Assembly (NCBI RefSeq): GCF_014287475.1
Contig: NZ_JACOPF010000001.1
Coordinates: forward strand, 1,488,001 to 1,552,000
Reading direction: 5' to 3'
From: Mediterraneibacter hominis
GTDB lineage: Bacteria > Bacillota > Clostridia > Lachnospirales > Lachnospiraceae
DNA length: 64,000 nucleotides
In this document: one piece after another, positions 17,086-25,728 of the stretch
Layout of the letters: the number at the start of each line of letters is the position of its first letter
How positions within the stretch are numbered: the stretch's first letter is position 1
Position numbers and translations under genes: made by a program
Notes under the pieces: generated by a model
What the model was told of the DNA's origin: nothing
Database searches by the model: none
Seen by the model: only the letters and a program-made list of their open reading frames with translations

Positions 17086-17099
17086 CGGACAACTCCTCC

Positions 17100-17130
17100 T
17101 TGACTTTACAGTTACTAGATAGTTTATCCT
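17100..17130 (+). promoter_or_regulatory. MerR-type promoter of the GNAT gene
   Basis: TTGACT (17100-17105) and TATCCT (17125-17130) are separated by 19 bases, the spacing that MerR proteins correct. The spacer contains the dyad ACTA-GA-TAGT. The MerR gene itself starts 15 bases away on the other strand. Confidence 0.6.
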
Positions 17131-17171
17131 TAGTATAAATCGTACAGAAACAAAAAGAAAGGAAAAATACT

Positions 17172-17807
17172 ATGGAAAACAAAATTATCTTAAGACCCTT
17201 AAACCACTCGGATTTAAATGCGTTAGAAAACATCATCAGAAGAACCTGGAAATATGATACATTTACATCTCCAGAAAGTGCCCGCAGGCTGGCAAAGGTT
17301 TATCTCGCCTCCTGTCTTATACGCTATACCTGGTCACAGGCTGCAGAAGTAAACGGCACTGTGGCAGGCATTATTTTAGCAAAAAATCATACAAAACGCT
17401 CCTGTTCTCTTAAATATTATTTACGCTGGTTCACTGGGCTATGCCAGCTTCTCTCTAGAAAAGAAGGACGAGAGCTGCTTCATTTTTTTCAGCATATCAG
17501 CCAGATAGATGCACGTCTTTTTCGACAGGCCAACAGGCAGTATGACGGGGAGGTTGCTCTGTTTGTCCTAGACGAGGAGTACCGCGGTCTGGGATTAGGT
17601 AATCAATTATTTCACAGCATGCTTAACTACATGAAACAAGAGCAGCTTAACACTTTCTTTTTATATACAGATTCAAGCTGCAATTTCGGTTTTTATGAGC
17701 ATCAGGGAATGACGCGGCGTCAAATGTATAGATGCACTTTAGACATGAAAGGTAAAAATGCAGAGATGGAGTTTTTTCTTTATGATGCCTCTCCCGACAA
17801 ATTGTAA
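17172..17807 (+). CDS. GNAT family N-acetyltransferase
   Basis: 211 residues. Acetyl-CoA-dependent acyltransferase fold: N-terminal RPLNHSDLNALENIIRRTW, the central strand EVALFVLDEEYRG followed by GLGLGNQLFHSML (the Q/R-x-x-G-x-G/A pyrophosphate loop, here EYRGLGLGN), and C-terminal LYTDSSCNFGFYEHQGM. A longer-than-usual insertion (~residues 75-125) contains an aromatic stretch. Substrate is not identifiable; antibiotic, peptide or small amine are all possible. The promoter and divergent MerR neighbour suggest drug-inducible expression alongside the ABC exporter. ATG 17172 with GAAAGGA upstream. Confidence 0.8.
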   Translation: MENKIILRPLNHSDLNALENIIRRTWKYDTFTSPESARRLAKVYLASCLIRYTWSQAAEVNGTVAGIILAKNHTKRSCSLKYYLRWFTGLCQLLSRKEGRELLHFFQHISQIDARLFRQANRQYDGEVALFVLDEEYRGLGLGNQLFHSMLNYMKQEQLNTFFLYTDSSCNFGFYEHQGMTRRQMYRCTLDMKGKNAEMEFFLYDASPDKL

Positions 17808-17843
17808 AATGCTTTTCGACTAAATTCTCTACTGCAAAAAGGT

Positions 17844-17895
17844 AACAGTTCAGCCCGCGCCATTCGTAAAACCGCACACTATATGGCTGAACTGA
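17844..17895 (+). repeat. Palindromic repeat element, internally deleted copy
   Basis: About 52 bases: the first 34 bases of the 36681-36841 element (AACAGTTCAGCCCGCGCCAT... to CCGCAC) joined to its last ~18 (ACACTATATGGCTGAACTG). The join lies at GCAC, which occurs at both internal points of the full element, so the deletion looks like recombination between short repeats. Terminal inverted repeats are kept. Confidence 0.8.
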
Positions 17896-17927
17896 TATGC
17901 AAAAAGAGAAAAATTTATAAAAATATA

Positions 17928-17976
17928 TTGACATTTTAAAGGGGTAAGTATATTGTATTATTTAACTAATACAATA
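17928..17976 (+). promoter_or_regulatory. Promoter and operator of MacAB-like operon
   Basis: TTGACA (17928-17933), 17-base spacer, TATTGT (17951-17956). The -10 box is the left edge of a perfect 10-bp dyad TATTGTATTA-TTTAAC-TAATACAATA (17951-17976), which contains ATTGTATT-N8-AATACAAT, the natAB-like operator. A regulator bound here would block RNA polymerase. Confidence 0.78.
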
Positions 17977-18006
17977 TACCATACTTATATTGATGGAGGA
18001 ATTTAC

Positions 18007-18720
18007 ATGGAACCACTCATTAAAGTCGAGGACTTACATAAAATTTATAATCCCGGCGAAAACGAGGTAAGAGCACTGGACGGAATCAGCCTTGAAATTC
18101 AAAAAGGTGAATTTGTCGCGATTATCGGACATTCTGGTTCTGGTAAGTCAACTCTGATGAATATGCTCGGCTGTCTGGATATTCCAACCTCCGGTAACTA
18201 TTTTTTGAATGGGAAAGATGTGTCTCGTCTGTCTGACAATGCTCTATCTGAAATTCGGAATAAAGAAATCGGATTTATTTTCCAGGGCTTCAATCTTGTC
18301 GCTAATCTGGATGCCGTGGGAAACGTTGAACTTCCCCTCATTTACCGTGGACTTGGCAAGCAAAAGCGTCGCCGCATTGCTGTACAGGCGCTGAAAAAAG
18401 TAGGACTTGGCACAAGAATGAAGCATAAGCCAAACGAACTCTCCGGCGGACAACAGCAGCGTGTCGCTGTGGCGCGCGCAATTGCGGCACAGCCTCCTAT
18501 CATTCTGGCAGACGAGCCGACAGGAAATCTGGACAGCAAATCTACCAAAGAAATTATGAATATCCTAAAAGCACTGCACACAGGCGGACGCACGGTTATC
18601 ATTATCACCCATGATGACGAAATCGCCAGTCAGGTTCATCGTGTCATCCGTATCATAGACGGCAGAATTGAAGACGATTATTTGAATGAAGAAAGAGAGG
18701 ACACACACTATGTTTTCTAA
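18007..18720 (+). CDS. ABC transporter ATP-binding protein (MacB/LolD-like)
   Basis: 237 residues. Walker [20 protein letters not shown]-loop [19 protein letters not shown], signature [17 protein letters not shown], Walker [13 protein letters not shown] and H-loop [11 protein letters not shown] are all canonical for the MacB/LolD/YknY group of mechanotransmission ABC systems. ATG 18007 follows GGAGGA at 6 bases; an earlier in-frame start would run through the promoter/operator. Its end overlaps the adaptor gene by 11 bases. With the HlyD-type adaptor and FtsX-type permease it should form an efflux pump comparable to Bacillus YknXYZ, which exports or protects against peptides. Substrate unknown. 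Confidence 0.9.
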   Translation: MEPLIKVEDLHKIYNPGENEVRALDGISLEIQKGEFVAIIGHSGSGKSTLMNMLGCLDIPTSGNYFLNGKDVSRLSDNALSEIRNKEIGFIFQGFNLVANLDAVGNVELPLIYRGLGKQKRRRIAVQALKKVGLGTRMKHKPNELSGGQQQRVAVARAIAAQPPIILADEPTGNLDSKSTKEIMNILKALHTGGRTVIIITHDDEIASQVHRVIRIIDGRIEDDYLNEEREDTHYVF

Positions 18721-20410
18721 AAAGAAAAACACACAGGAAGAATACTTTGACACTACAGATATCCTTTTGGAAGACGATTTTCCAGATGAAGAAGCCGGCA
18801 CTTCCTCCAAGCCGCCAAAAAAGAAATTGCCCGCCTGGGTCATCGTGCCAGTTCTCGCCGTTCTCCTGCTTGGCGCCTTTGGACTTTCCAAACTCACAGG
18901 AGGCTCTAAGGAGGCATCTGTAAGCAGTACATTAAAAGTAACGGAAGTCAAAAAAGGAAATGTAAAAGAAGTTTACAATTCTACGGGAACGATTGAAAGT
19001 GAAAATACAAAGACTTACTATTCCCCCGTCTCGGCGCCTATCAAAGAATGCAGCGCTGAAGTAGGCAAAACCGTCAAATCTGGAGATCTGCTTGTCACGT
19101 TTGATACAACCGATTTAGAGCGCAGCAATGAACAGGCACAGTTGAATTTGCAATCCAGCCTCAATACCTCACAGGCAGCCCGTGCACAGAATGCCCAGGC
19201 AATCGACGCCGCAAATGCAGCCAGCGCCCAGGCGGCAGAAACCGCAAATGCACTGGCGGACACTGTAAACACACTTGCCGCACAGGTAAACACTGCTTAC
19301 GAACAATACCAGACAAATCTTGCGTTGGCCGGTACACAAGCACAAGAGATACAGGCAAAACGGGAACAATTAAACGCAGTGATTGCAGAAAATACAAAGA
19401 CAGTCAGCTATAACCAGTCTATTATCGACAGTATTGACTCCGGCTACTCCGGAGGACGCGCGCAGATTGCCGAACTAGAGTCTAAGGAAAACTTAAGCGA
19501 AGAAGAAGAAAAGCTTTTAAATTCTCTCAAATCCATTTTTCAAGATTACGACAACGCCGTTTCGGCACGCAACACGGCACAGACGGCAATCGACGACGCC
19601 AACAGCCAGCTCAATTCCCTTGCGGATCCGAATGTGGACGATGCCGGATATTCTGCGTTAAAGGCACAGTATGATGAAGCATACGCCCAGTGGCAGTCCG
19701 CTTATACGGCGGCAGGCGGCAGCTCTGCTTCTGTTGGTATGAGTGCGGCAGAGCTGAACAACCTGGACATCAGCGATAACCTCGCCGAGCTCGCAGCGCT
19801 CTCTCCGGAGGAGCTTCTGGAAAAGGGGAAAGAGGGAATGAAAGCTGATATGGATGGTGTAATTGCCTCCGTAGACGCTCTGCAGACCAACATGGCTGCG
19901 CAGGGTGCGGCGCTCTTTACAATCGCCAGCACCGAGAATGTCCGGGTAAAAATCGAAGTTTCTCCGGATGATTATGAAAAAATGAAAACTGGCAGCGCCG
20001 TTTCTATCAAAGTCGGTGAACATACCTATCAGGGTACCCTGACAGAAACCAATAAAATCGCTGTAAAAAACGAAAAAGGAACTCCTGTCATCGGAGCCAA
20101 GATCCATATCAGTAACCCGGATGAAAATATCTGTATCGGGGCAACCGCAAAAATTACAATGACCGTTGCCAAGTCAGACAATGTGCTCATTGTTCCCAAT
20201 GAAGTTATCAATGCTTCCTCCGACGGGGATTTCGTCTATGTGGTGGAAAACGGCGTCGTGAAAGAACGGCCTGTAGAGCTTGGAACAGTTTCTACTACAC
20301 ATACAGAAATCAAAAGTGGACTAAAAGAAGGTGACAAGGTTGTAAATGATCTGAATGTGGATATAAAAGAGGGAATGAAGGCAGTTGCAGTCGAAAAGGA
20401 AGAAGAATGA
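18710..20410 (+). CDS. Efflux membrane-fusion (HlyD/YknX-like) adaptor protein
   Basis: 566 residues: cytoplasmic acidic N-terminus (1-38), one membrane helix (~40-62, AWVIVPVLAVLLLGAFGLS), a lipoyl-type half (NVKEVYNSTGTIESENTKTY), a long Ala/Gln-rich coiled-coil hairpin (~140-350), then the second lipoyl and beta-barrel parts (ENVRVKIEVSPDDYEKM, ICIGATAKITMTVAKSDNVL, NEVINASSDGDFVYVVENG). In Gram-positives such adaptors sit on the outer membrane face and link the permease to the wall side. Start 18710 has AGAGAGG 9 bases upstream; 18686 is in frame but would overlap the ATPase more. Middle gene of the efflux operon. Confidence 0.87.
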   Translation: MFSKKKNTQEEYFDTTDILLEDDFPDEEAGTSSKPPKKKLPAWVIVPVLAVLLLGAFGLSKLTGGSKEASVSSTLKVTEVKKGNVKEVYNSTGTIESENTKTYYSPVSAPIKECSAEVGKTVKSGDLLVTFDTTDLERSNEQAQLNLQSSLNTSQAARAQNAQAIDAANAASAQAAETANALADTVNTLAAQVNTAYEQYQTNLALAGTQAQEIQAKREQLNAVIAENTKTVSYNQSIIDSIDSGYSGGRAQIAELESKENLSEEEEKLLNSLKSIFQDYDNAVSARNTAQTAIDDANSQLNSLADPNVDDAGYSALKAQYDEAYAQWQSAYTAAGGSSASVGMSAAELNNLDISDNLAELAALSPEELLEKGKEGMKADMDGVIASVDALQTNMAAQGAALFTIASTENVRVKIEVSPDDYEKMKTGSAVSIKVGEHTYQGTLTETNKIAVKNEKGTPVIGAKIHISNPDENICIGATAKITMTVAKSDNVLIVPNEVINASSDGDFVYVVENGVVKERPVELGTVSTTHTEIKSGLKEGDKVVNDLNVDIKEGMKAVAVEKEEE

Positions 20411-20443
20411 TGCTTCTGCTCTAAAAAGAAAAGAGGACATACT

Positions 20444-21685
20444 ATGGGACAATTTCTTGAATATGTAAAAATGGCTCTGGATAATATCCGTTCCAACAAA
20501 GGCCGTTCCTTTCTGACAATGCTCGGTATTATCATCGGCATCACCTCCGTTGTCACGATTGTTTCCATCGGCAACGGTTTGAAAAAAGATGTGGTTGACG
20601 CTTCCAATGAGCAGAACAATACTGTAACTATCCAGGCAAACGAAGACGAGGTCACCGACACAAAAATCATTACCGGAGACGATATTGCTTATCTGAAGAC
20701 TTCTTTAAATGACAGTGTGCAAAGCGTATCTGCCGCAGAGACTTCTATTGGAAAAACAACGACGAGAAAAGGAACCTTCGATACTTATATTACCTTTACT
20801 ACACCAGACTACGAAAACGCGCAGTACACTTCTCCTCTCGTAAAGGGAAAATATTTTACGGACAATGATGTCTCCAATGCGAACCCCGTCTGTGTGATTG
20901 ATGAAATCGCAGCCTTGTATCTCTTTGGAAATACCAACGTCATTGGAATGAGTCTGGAGCTTGCGGTTGACAGCGGTATTCAGGAGGTAACAATTGTAGG
21001 AATCCGTGAAACCTCCGACGATATGATGGAGGTCGAACAGACTTATCAGATGATGGGAATGGAAAAGTCCATATCTACATTGGAAATGCCGTACACGACT
21101 GCGGAGTCTTTTGGAATTCCGCTGGATGCCTTCTCCTCTGTATCTGTCACCGTATATGATCCGGAAGATGCCTCTAAAACAGCTTCCTCCGCCGTACAGA
21201 TTTTAAATGCACGACACCAGAATCTTGGAGACGCCCCGTTCATGCAGCAAAAACCATTAAATCTTTCTGATATGTTTGGTTCCATTATGGATGGTGTGAC
21301 AGCATTTGTAGCGCTGGTTGCGGGTATTTCTCTCATTGTCGGCGGAATCGGCGTTATGAATATTATGCTCGTCTCTGTTACAGAGCGTACTCGTGAAATC
21401 GGCATCCGTAAAGCACTAGGCGCAAAAACAGGTTCCATTATTTTTCAGTTTTTATGTGAATCCGCAATTATTTCCGGCATGGGAGGTCTTATCGGCATCC
21501 TGCTTGGAGGTGCTCTTACCGCTTTGATCAGTGCATTGGAAATCGGAGGTATACACGCACAGCTCTCCTGGCCTGCTGTAGTAGTTGCCACTATTTTTTC
21601 CTGCGGTGTTGGAATTGTATTTGGTATTTATCCGGCACGTAAGGCTGCAAGGCTAAGTCCGATTGAGGCTTTAAGGCGCATGTAA
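20444..21685 (+). CDS. ABC transporter permease, MacB/FtsX type
   Basis: 413 residues with four membrane helices: one near the N-terminus (~20-42, SFLTMLGIIIGITSVVTIVS) and three at the C-terminus (~285-400). Between them is a ~230-residue extracellular MacB_PCD domain. The conserved cytoplasmic turn VTERTREIGIRKALGAK links to the ATPase, and the C-terminal GIYPARKAARLSPIEALRR is the family's ending. Starts 33 bases after the adaptor gene with AAAGAGG. Third gene of the pump operon. Confidence 0.9.
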   Translation: MGQFLEYVKMALDNIRSNKGRSFLTMLGIIIGITSVVTIVSIGNGLKKDVVDASNEQNNTVTIQANEDEVTDTKIITGDDIAYLKTSLNDSVQSVSAAETSIGKTTTRKGTFDTYITFTTPDYENAQYTSPLVKGKYFTDNDVSNANPVCVIDEIAALYLFGNTNVIGMSLELAVDSGIQEVTIVGIRETSDDMMEVEQTYQMMGMEKSISTLEMPYTTAESFGIPLDAFSSVSVTVYDPEDASKTASSAVQILNARHQNLGDAPFMQQKPLNLSDMFGSIMDGVTAFVALVAGISLIVGGIGVMNIMLVSVTERTREIGIRKALGAKTGSIIFQFLCESAIISGMGGLIGILLGGALTALISALEIGGIHAQLSWPAVVVATIFSCGVGIVFGIYPARKAARLSPIEALRRM

Positions 21686-21798
21686 GAGCCCGGTACACAG
21701 CTCTTGCAGGAAAAGTCATATGCTGATAGTATATATACATTATAGAATACATCAAACAGGTATAAATTTTTTATTTTAATTATGTGGAGGATATAAGT

Positions 21799-22188
21799 AT
21801 GTTAAAACCTAGCAAAATGTTAAAAGTTGTCTCAATTATTGTGATTGTTCTTGGAAGTCTTTCTGTCCTAGGCTCTATTATGTCTACTGTAATGGCGGTC
21901 ACTATGCCGGAATTAATGGAACAATCCTATGAACTGCTTGGACAGAGCGCTCCTTCTGCCGGATACTATGTATATATGATTGCATCCGCCTGTGTCGTTC
22001 TGGTTGCCGGTATCGTCGGTGTACTGCACAAATCAAAAAAATCCGTCTTGATTATGGCAGTTATTTATCTCGTACTTGAATTTGGAAGTGTTATATACTC
22101 TTCCTTTATCGCGGGCTTCTCTTTCTTGTATGTGGTAGATCTGATTCTTCCGATTCTTTATATGTGGGGCTGGTATCAGTCTGAATAG
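21799..22188 (+). CDS. Small four-helix membrane protein, unknown function
   Basis: 129 residues with four predicted membrane helices (~8-30, ~53-75, ~80-98, ~102-124), joined by short loops with a KSKKS basic loop. I do not recognise a characterised family. ATG 21799 is chosen for GGAGG 9 bases upstream. It lies 113 bases after the permease in the same direction and is followed by a strong terminator, so it may be the last gene of the efflux operon and an accessory or immunity-like protein. An unrelated stand-alone membrane gene is equally possible. Confidence 0.65.
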   Translation: MLKPSKMLKVVSIIVIVLGSLSVLGSIMSTVMAVTMPELMEQSYELLGQSAPSAGYYVYMIASACVVLVAGIVGVLHKSKKSVLIMAVIYLVLEFGSVIYSSFIAGFSFLYVVDLILPILYMWGWYQSE

Positions 22189-22216
22189 GAAATTACATAA
22201 AACATTTTAACAGTCT

Positions 22217-22245
22217 GGGGCTGCCTTTCTAGGCAGCCCCTTTTT
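22217..22245 (+). terminator. Intrinsic terminator of the efflux operon region
   Basis: GGGGCTGCC-TTTCTA-GGCAGCCCC followed by TTTTT. Confidence 0.92.
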
Positions 22246-22247
22246 AC

Positions 22248-22276
22248 TTGCAAATGCAAATTATCTCAACTATAAT
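22248..22276 (+). promoter_or_regulatory. Predicted promoter of DUF975-CmpB gene
   Basis: TTGCAA (22248-22253), 17-base spacer, TATAAT (22271-22276), right after the upstream terminator. Confidence 0.6.
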
Positions 22277-22311
22277 AAGGTTAATTTAAGTTTTCCGGAG
22301 GAATTGTAAAA

Positions 22312-23889
22312 ATGTGGAAACGATCGACACTTAAGAAAACAGCGAGGAAACACGTCAAGGCAGGATATTGGCGTATGATATCCGTCTGTTTTTTAATTGC
22401 CACACTTACTGCCTCTTATCCACTGGCTACAACATTTTTCAGTCAGCATACTCTCACAGCACAATATCAGACCAAGTCTGCATATATGCCGGAAGATTCA
22501 AACTCTGAAGTTTTGAATGATACAATCGAATATATTTCTGATGATGCCGGTACTGAAGAAGCACTGGACAGTTACTCCTTTCGGATAGCTGACATTTTAA
22601 TTGATTTATATACCAATGCTTCTTCAGCTGTTTTTTCTGCCCTGCGTGCATTCAACAGCCTTCTTTTGGATCCTTTGAGTTACTCTACACTTTTTCTAAT
22701 AATAGGAGTATTTCTTTCATTTGGTTATCAGTTCTTTATTTCGAATCTTCTTTTGGTCGGAGAGGCACGCTTCTTCCTGGAAATTAGAAATTATCCTCAG
22801 ACTAGAATCAATAAGATCTTCTATTTGTACAAGCTGAGATTTATATTCAAACCAGCCTGGGTTATGTTTTGCCGTTCTCTTTTTCAGCTGCTGTGGAATT
22901 TTACAATTATCGGGGGAATTATAAAGCACTATGAATATAGCATGATTCCATTTATTCTTTCAGAAAATCCTGCTGTCGGAAGGAAAAATGCATTTTATCT
23001 TTCGAAGCAGCTTACTCATCAGCATAAATGGAAGTTATTTCTTTTGGACCTTTCTTTTCTAGGATGGAAATGTCTTTCTATTCTTACCTTAGGATTTCTG
23101 GATATTTTATTTGTAAATCCATATGTAATTGGCACAAAAGCAGAATTATATATGACTCTTCGGCGCAATTATGTCCTTCTTCGCTCACCTTGTTATGAAA
23201 AACTCAATGATCCGGCGCTCGAACATGTACTCTCCGAAGACGAACTGTTGATCAGCAAAGCACTTTACGATGACTCACAGGGGCCTTATACGAAAATTGC
23301 TTATTTTGCACCAGCCCAGTATCCTGCATTTTTATATTCTATCCAGCCGCCAGAATATGCGGTAAAGGCTCCCCTTAAAATACAACAGAAATACTCTTTT
23401 ATGTCCCTGTATTTTTTGTTCTTTGCTTTCTCTGTATTTGGATGGCTTTTAGAAGTAGGTATCTCACTGCTGCGAGACGGCACCTTCACAAGCCGCAGCC
23501 TTCTTACCGGTCCATGGATTCCTCTCTATGGACTATGTGGAATCTGTATTCTTATTGTTATGCGCAAATTATCTGCAAAGCCTGTTTTTGTATTTCTGCT
23601 TATAATGGGAATGTATTCTTTACTTGAATATGCGGTCAACTGGATTACAGAATTTGGACTCCACATACGACTTTGGAATTACAGCTCCTACCTTCTAAAT
23701 ATAAACGGACGTATTTATATGGGCGGTACTGTAGCATTTGCTCTTCTAGGCTGTGCGTTTTTTTATTCCCTCGCTCCCAGATGGAACCGCTTATTTTTAA
23801 AGCTGACCCGTAAAAAAAGAATTTGGCTGTGTATTCTATTGACGGTTCTTTTTGCCGCAGACATTCTTTTTTCAATTTTCACTTTCTGA
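22312..23889 (+). CDS. Membrane protein: DUF975 domain fused to CmpB-like domain
   Basis: 525 residues. The N-terminal ~300 residues fit DUF975: a basic start (WKRSTLKKTARKHVKAGYW), several helices, the ARFFLEIRNYPQTRINKIFY loop and GFLDILFVNPYVIGTKAELY. The C-terminal ~170 residues fit the putative ABC-transporter type IV/CmpB family (PF06541): FSVFGWLLEVGISLLRDG, LLTGPWIPLYGLCGICILI and YAVNWITEFGLHIRLWNYS. These domains are usually separate proteins; here they are one polypeptide with about ten helices and no frameshift sign. Function is unknown for both. Starts after CCGGAGGA and runs into a YbaK-type gene 14 bases later, so the two are probably cotranscribed. Confidence 0.75.
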   Translation: MWKRSTLKKTARKHVKAGYWRMISVCFLIATLTASYPLATTFFSQHTLTAQYQTKSAYMPEDSNSEVLNDTIEYISDDAGTEEALDSYSFRIADILIDLYTNASSAVFSALRAFNSLLLDPLSYSTLFLIIGVFLSFGYQFFISNLLLVGEARFFLEIRNYPQTRINKIFYLYKLRFIFKPAWVMFCRSLFQLLWNFTIIGGIIKHYEYSMIPFILSENPAVGRKNAFYLSKQLTHQHKWKLFLLDLSFLGWKCLSILTLGFLDILFVNPYVIGTKAELYMTLRRNYVLLRSPCYEKLNDPALEHVLSEDELLISKALYDDSQGPYTKIAYFAPAQYPAFLYSIQPPEYAVKAPLKIQQKYSFMSLYFLFFAFSVFGWLLEVGISLLRDGTFTSRSLLTGPWIPLYGLCGICILIVMRKLSAKPVFVFLLIMGMYSLLEYAVNWITEFGLHIRLWNYSSYLLNINGRIYMGGTVAFALLGCAFFYSLAPRWNRLFLKLTRKKRIWLCILLTVLFAADILFSIFTF

Positions 23890-23903
23890 TTGGAGGAATC
23901 ATT

Positions 23904-24443
23904 ATGGTACATACGCAACTTTTTACAGAAAAGCCAGACTGCGCTGCCCGTCTTTCTAAAGAAGAACGGGTGTATGATCTTTTGCAGAAACTAAAAATTT
24001 CTTATACGGGAGTAGATCACGACGTTGCTCCCACTATAGAAGCATGTCGGGAAATCGAAGATGTGCTCGGCATCATGCCATGCAAAAATCTATTTCTTAG
24101 GAATCGTCAGAAGACAGAGTTTTATCTTCTTTTAATGCCAGGAGAGAAAAAATTTGTCACAAAAGACCTTTCCCACCAGCTTCATATCTCTCGCCTTTCT
24201 TTTGCAGAACCGGAATTTATGGAAGAATTACTGAATACCTCACCGGGAAGCGCCAGCGTACTTGGCCTTATGAATGATACATACCAACGCGTCCACCTTC
24301 TTATAGATGAAGATATTCTGTCACAAGAATTCATAGGCTGTCATCCTTGTATCAATACCTCCAGCCTGAAAATACGAATGGAGGATATACTGGAAAAATT
24401 CCTTGTACATACCGGACATTCTTATGTGACAGTGCATTTATAA
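23904..24443 (+). CDS. YbaK/ProX-type aminoacyl-tRNA deacylase
   Basis: 179 residues of the YbaK/prolyl-tRNA synthetase-associated editing fold. It hydrolyses mischarged tRNA (for ProX-type members Ala-tRNA-Pro, for YbaK Cys-tRNA-Pro). Supporting segments: LKISYTGVDHDVAPTIEAC, CKNLFLRNRQKTEFYLLLMP, FVTKDLSHQL, SPGSASVLGLMND and GCHPCINTSSLKI, the order typical of the ProX subgroup (PrdX of Clostridia). ATG 23904 follows TGGAGGA. Located 14 bases after the DUF975-CmpB gene. Exact tRNA specificity cannot be read from sequence. Confidence 0.85.
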   Translation: MVHTQLFTEKPDCAARLSKEERVYDLLQKLKISYTGVDHDVAPTIEACREIEDVLGIMPCKNLFLRNRQKTEFYLLLMPGEKKFVTKDLSHQLHISRLSFAEPEFMEELLNTSPGSASVLGLMNDTYQRVHLLIDEDILSQEFIGCHPCINTSSLKIRMEDILEKFLVHTGHSYVTVHL

Positions 24444-24567
24444 TATTGCATTTTCCCTGAAAAACGATTATACTTTTTATTAATTATGAAGTCTCTTTGT
24501 CCGGCACTTTCTGTCTCTCTTTAAGTTTCAGATGCAGAGGACAGCAGAGACAAACTGGAGGAATACT

Positions 24568-25497
24568 ATGAAAAAACGAGTTGTAGTTGCCTTAGGGCAC
24601 CGAGCTTTGGGAACCACCCTGCCGGAACAAAAAATCGCTGTAAAAAATACCGCAAAATCTATCGCAGATCTGATAGAGGAAGGATACCAGGTTGCCATTA
24701 CACACAGCAATGCTCCCCAGGTCGGTATGATTCATGCCGCTATGAATGAGTTTGGTAAAGCACATCCTGATTATACGGCTGCTCCAATGTCTGTCTGCTC
24801 TGCCATGAGCCAGGGTTATATTGGTTATGATTTACAAAACGGGATTCGGGAGGAGCTTTTAAACCGTGGTATCTACCGCACCGTCAGCACTGTACTTACA
24901 CAGGTAATCGTCGATCCATATGACGAGGCCTTTTATACTCCGACCAAAGTACTCGGTCGTTATATGAATGTACAGGAAGCAAATGAAGAACGCAAAAAGG
25001 GAAACTATGTCATTGAAGAGCCCGGTAAAGGATTCCGCCGTGTTGTGTCGGCGCCGAATCCAGTTAAAATTGTAGAGCTTGATGCTGTCAACGCCCTTCT
25101 TGATGCAGATCAGATCGTTATTGCTGCCGGAGGAGGCGGAATTCCTGTTATGGAACAGGATAACCATTTAAAAGGCGCCAGCGCTGTAATTGAGAAGGAT
25201 CTTGCGGCTGGAAAGTTAGCAGAAGGGGTAAACGCAGATAAACTGATCATCCTTACAAGTGTAGAACAGGTATGTATCAACCTCGGACAAAAAAATGAAG
25301 AAAAATTAGGAAAAATCACTGTAGAACAGGCAAAAAAATATATGGATGAAGGACATTTCGGTATTTATAATATGCTCCCGAAATTTCAGGCTGCCATTGA
25401 ATTTATCGAAGACGGCGAGAATCGCAGCGCCTTGATTACTTCCTTCGATAAAGTCAAAGAAGGCCTGAAAGAAAAAACAGGAACCATTATCGCATAA
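24568..25497 (+). CDS. arcC: Carbamate kinase family protein
   Basis: 309 residues, full length. Transfers phosphate between carbamoyl phosphate and ADP, giving ATP, CO2 and ammonia at the end of arginine, agmatine or purine breakdown. Motifs: SNAPQVG (family THGNGPQVG segment as THSNAPQVG), PIDPYDEAF-like VIVDPYDEAFY, IAAGGGGIPVM, DKDLAAG-like EKDLAAGKLAEGVNADKLIILT and GHFGIYNMLPKFQAA. The N-terminal nucleotide-binding loop reads LGHRALG rather than the textbook GGNALG. ATG 24568 has GGAGGA 7 bases upstream. No arginine deiminase or carbamoyltransferase gene is adjacent, so its pathway is unclear here. Confidence 0.85.
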   Translation: MKKRVVVALGHRALGTTLPEQKIAVKNTAKSIADLIEEGYQVAITHSNAPQVGMIHAAMNEFGKAHPDYTAAPMSVCSAMSQGYIGYDLQNGIREELLNRGIYRTVSTVLTQVIVDPYDEAFYTPTKVLGRYMNVQEANEERKKGNYVIEEPGKGFRRVVSAPNPVKIVELDAVNALLDADQIVIAAGGGGIPVMEQDNHLKGASAVIEKDLAAGKLAEGVNADKLIILTSVEQVCINLGQKNEEKLGKITVEQAKKYMDEGHFGIYNMLPKFQAAIEFIEDGENRSALITSFDKVKEGLKEKTGTIIA

Positions 25498-25555
25498 TAA
25501 AAATTAAGTTTCTGGAGCTTTATTTTGTCTTTTTCGCACTGTAAGAGACAGATAA

Positions 25556-25620
25556 AAATCCTGTGATGAAAACAAGCGTTTAACGCAGTAACGTTTTCAT
25601 CACAGGATTTTTTATTTTTT
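25556..25620 (+). terminator. Intrinsic terminator of carbamate kinase gene
   Basis: AAATCCTGTGATGAAAAC (25556-25573) and GTTTTCATCACAGGATTT (25593-25610) form an 18-bp perfect stem, followed by TTTATTTTTT. The rest of the 230-base gap to the next gene shows nothing else. Confidence 0.9.
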
Positions 25621-25728
25621 TCATCACTTTACTTGCTTTTTTCGAATACTTGTCATAATATATACATATACTTAATGTAGTATTGAAAACTACTTGTCGA
25701 CTTTTTAAACCCACAGGAGGTGTAACCC

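Noticed and set aside
16282..17976. MerR protein as the regulator of the ATTGTATT-N8-AATACAAT operator
   Set aside because: MerR sites lie in the promoter spacer, whereas these dyads overlap the -10; the regulator remains unidentified.
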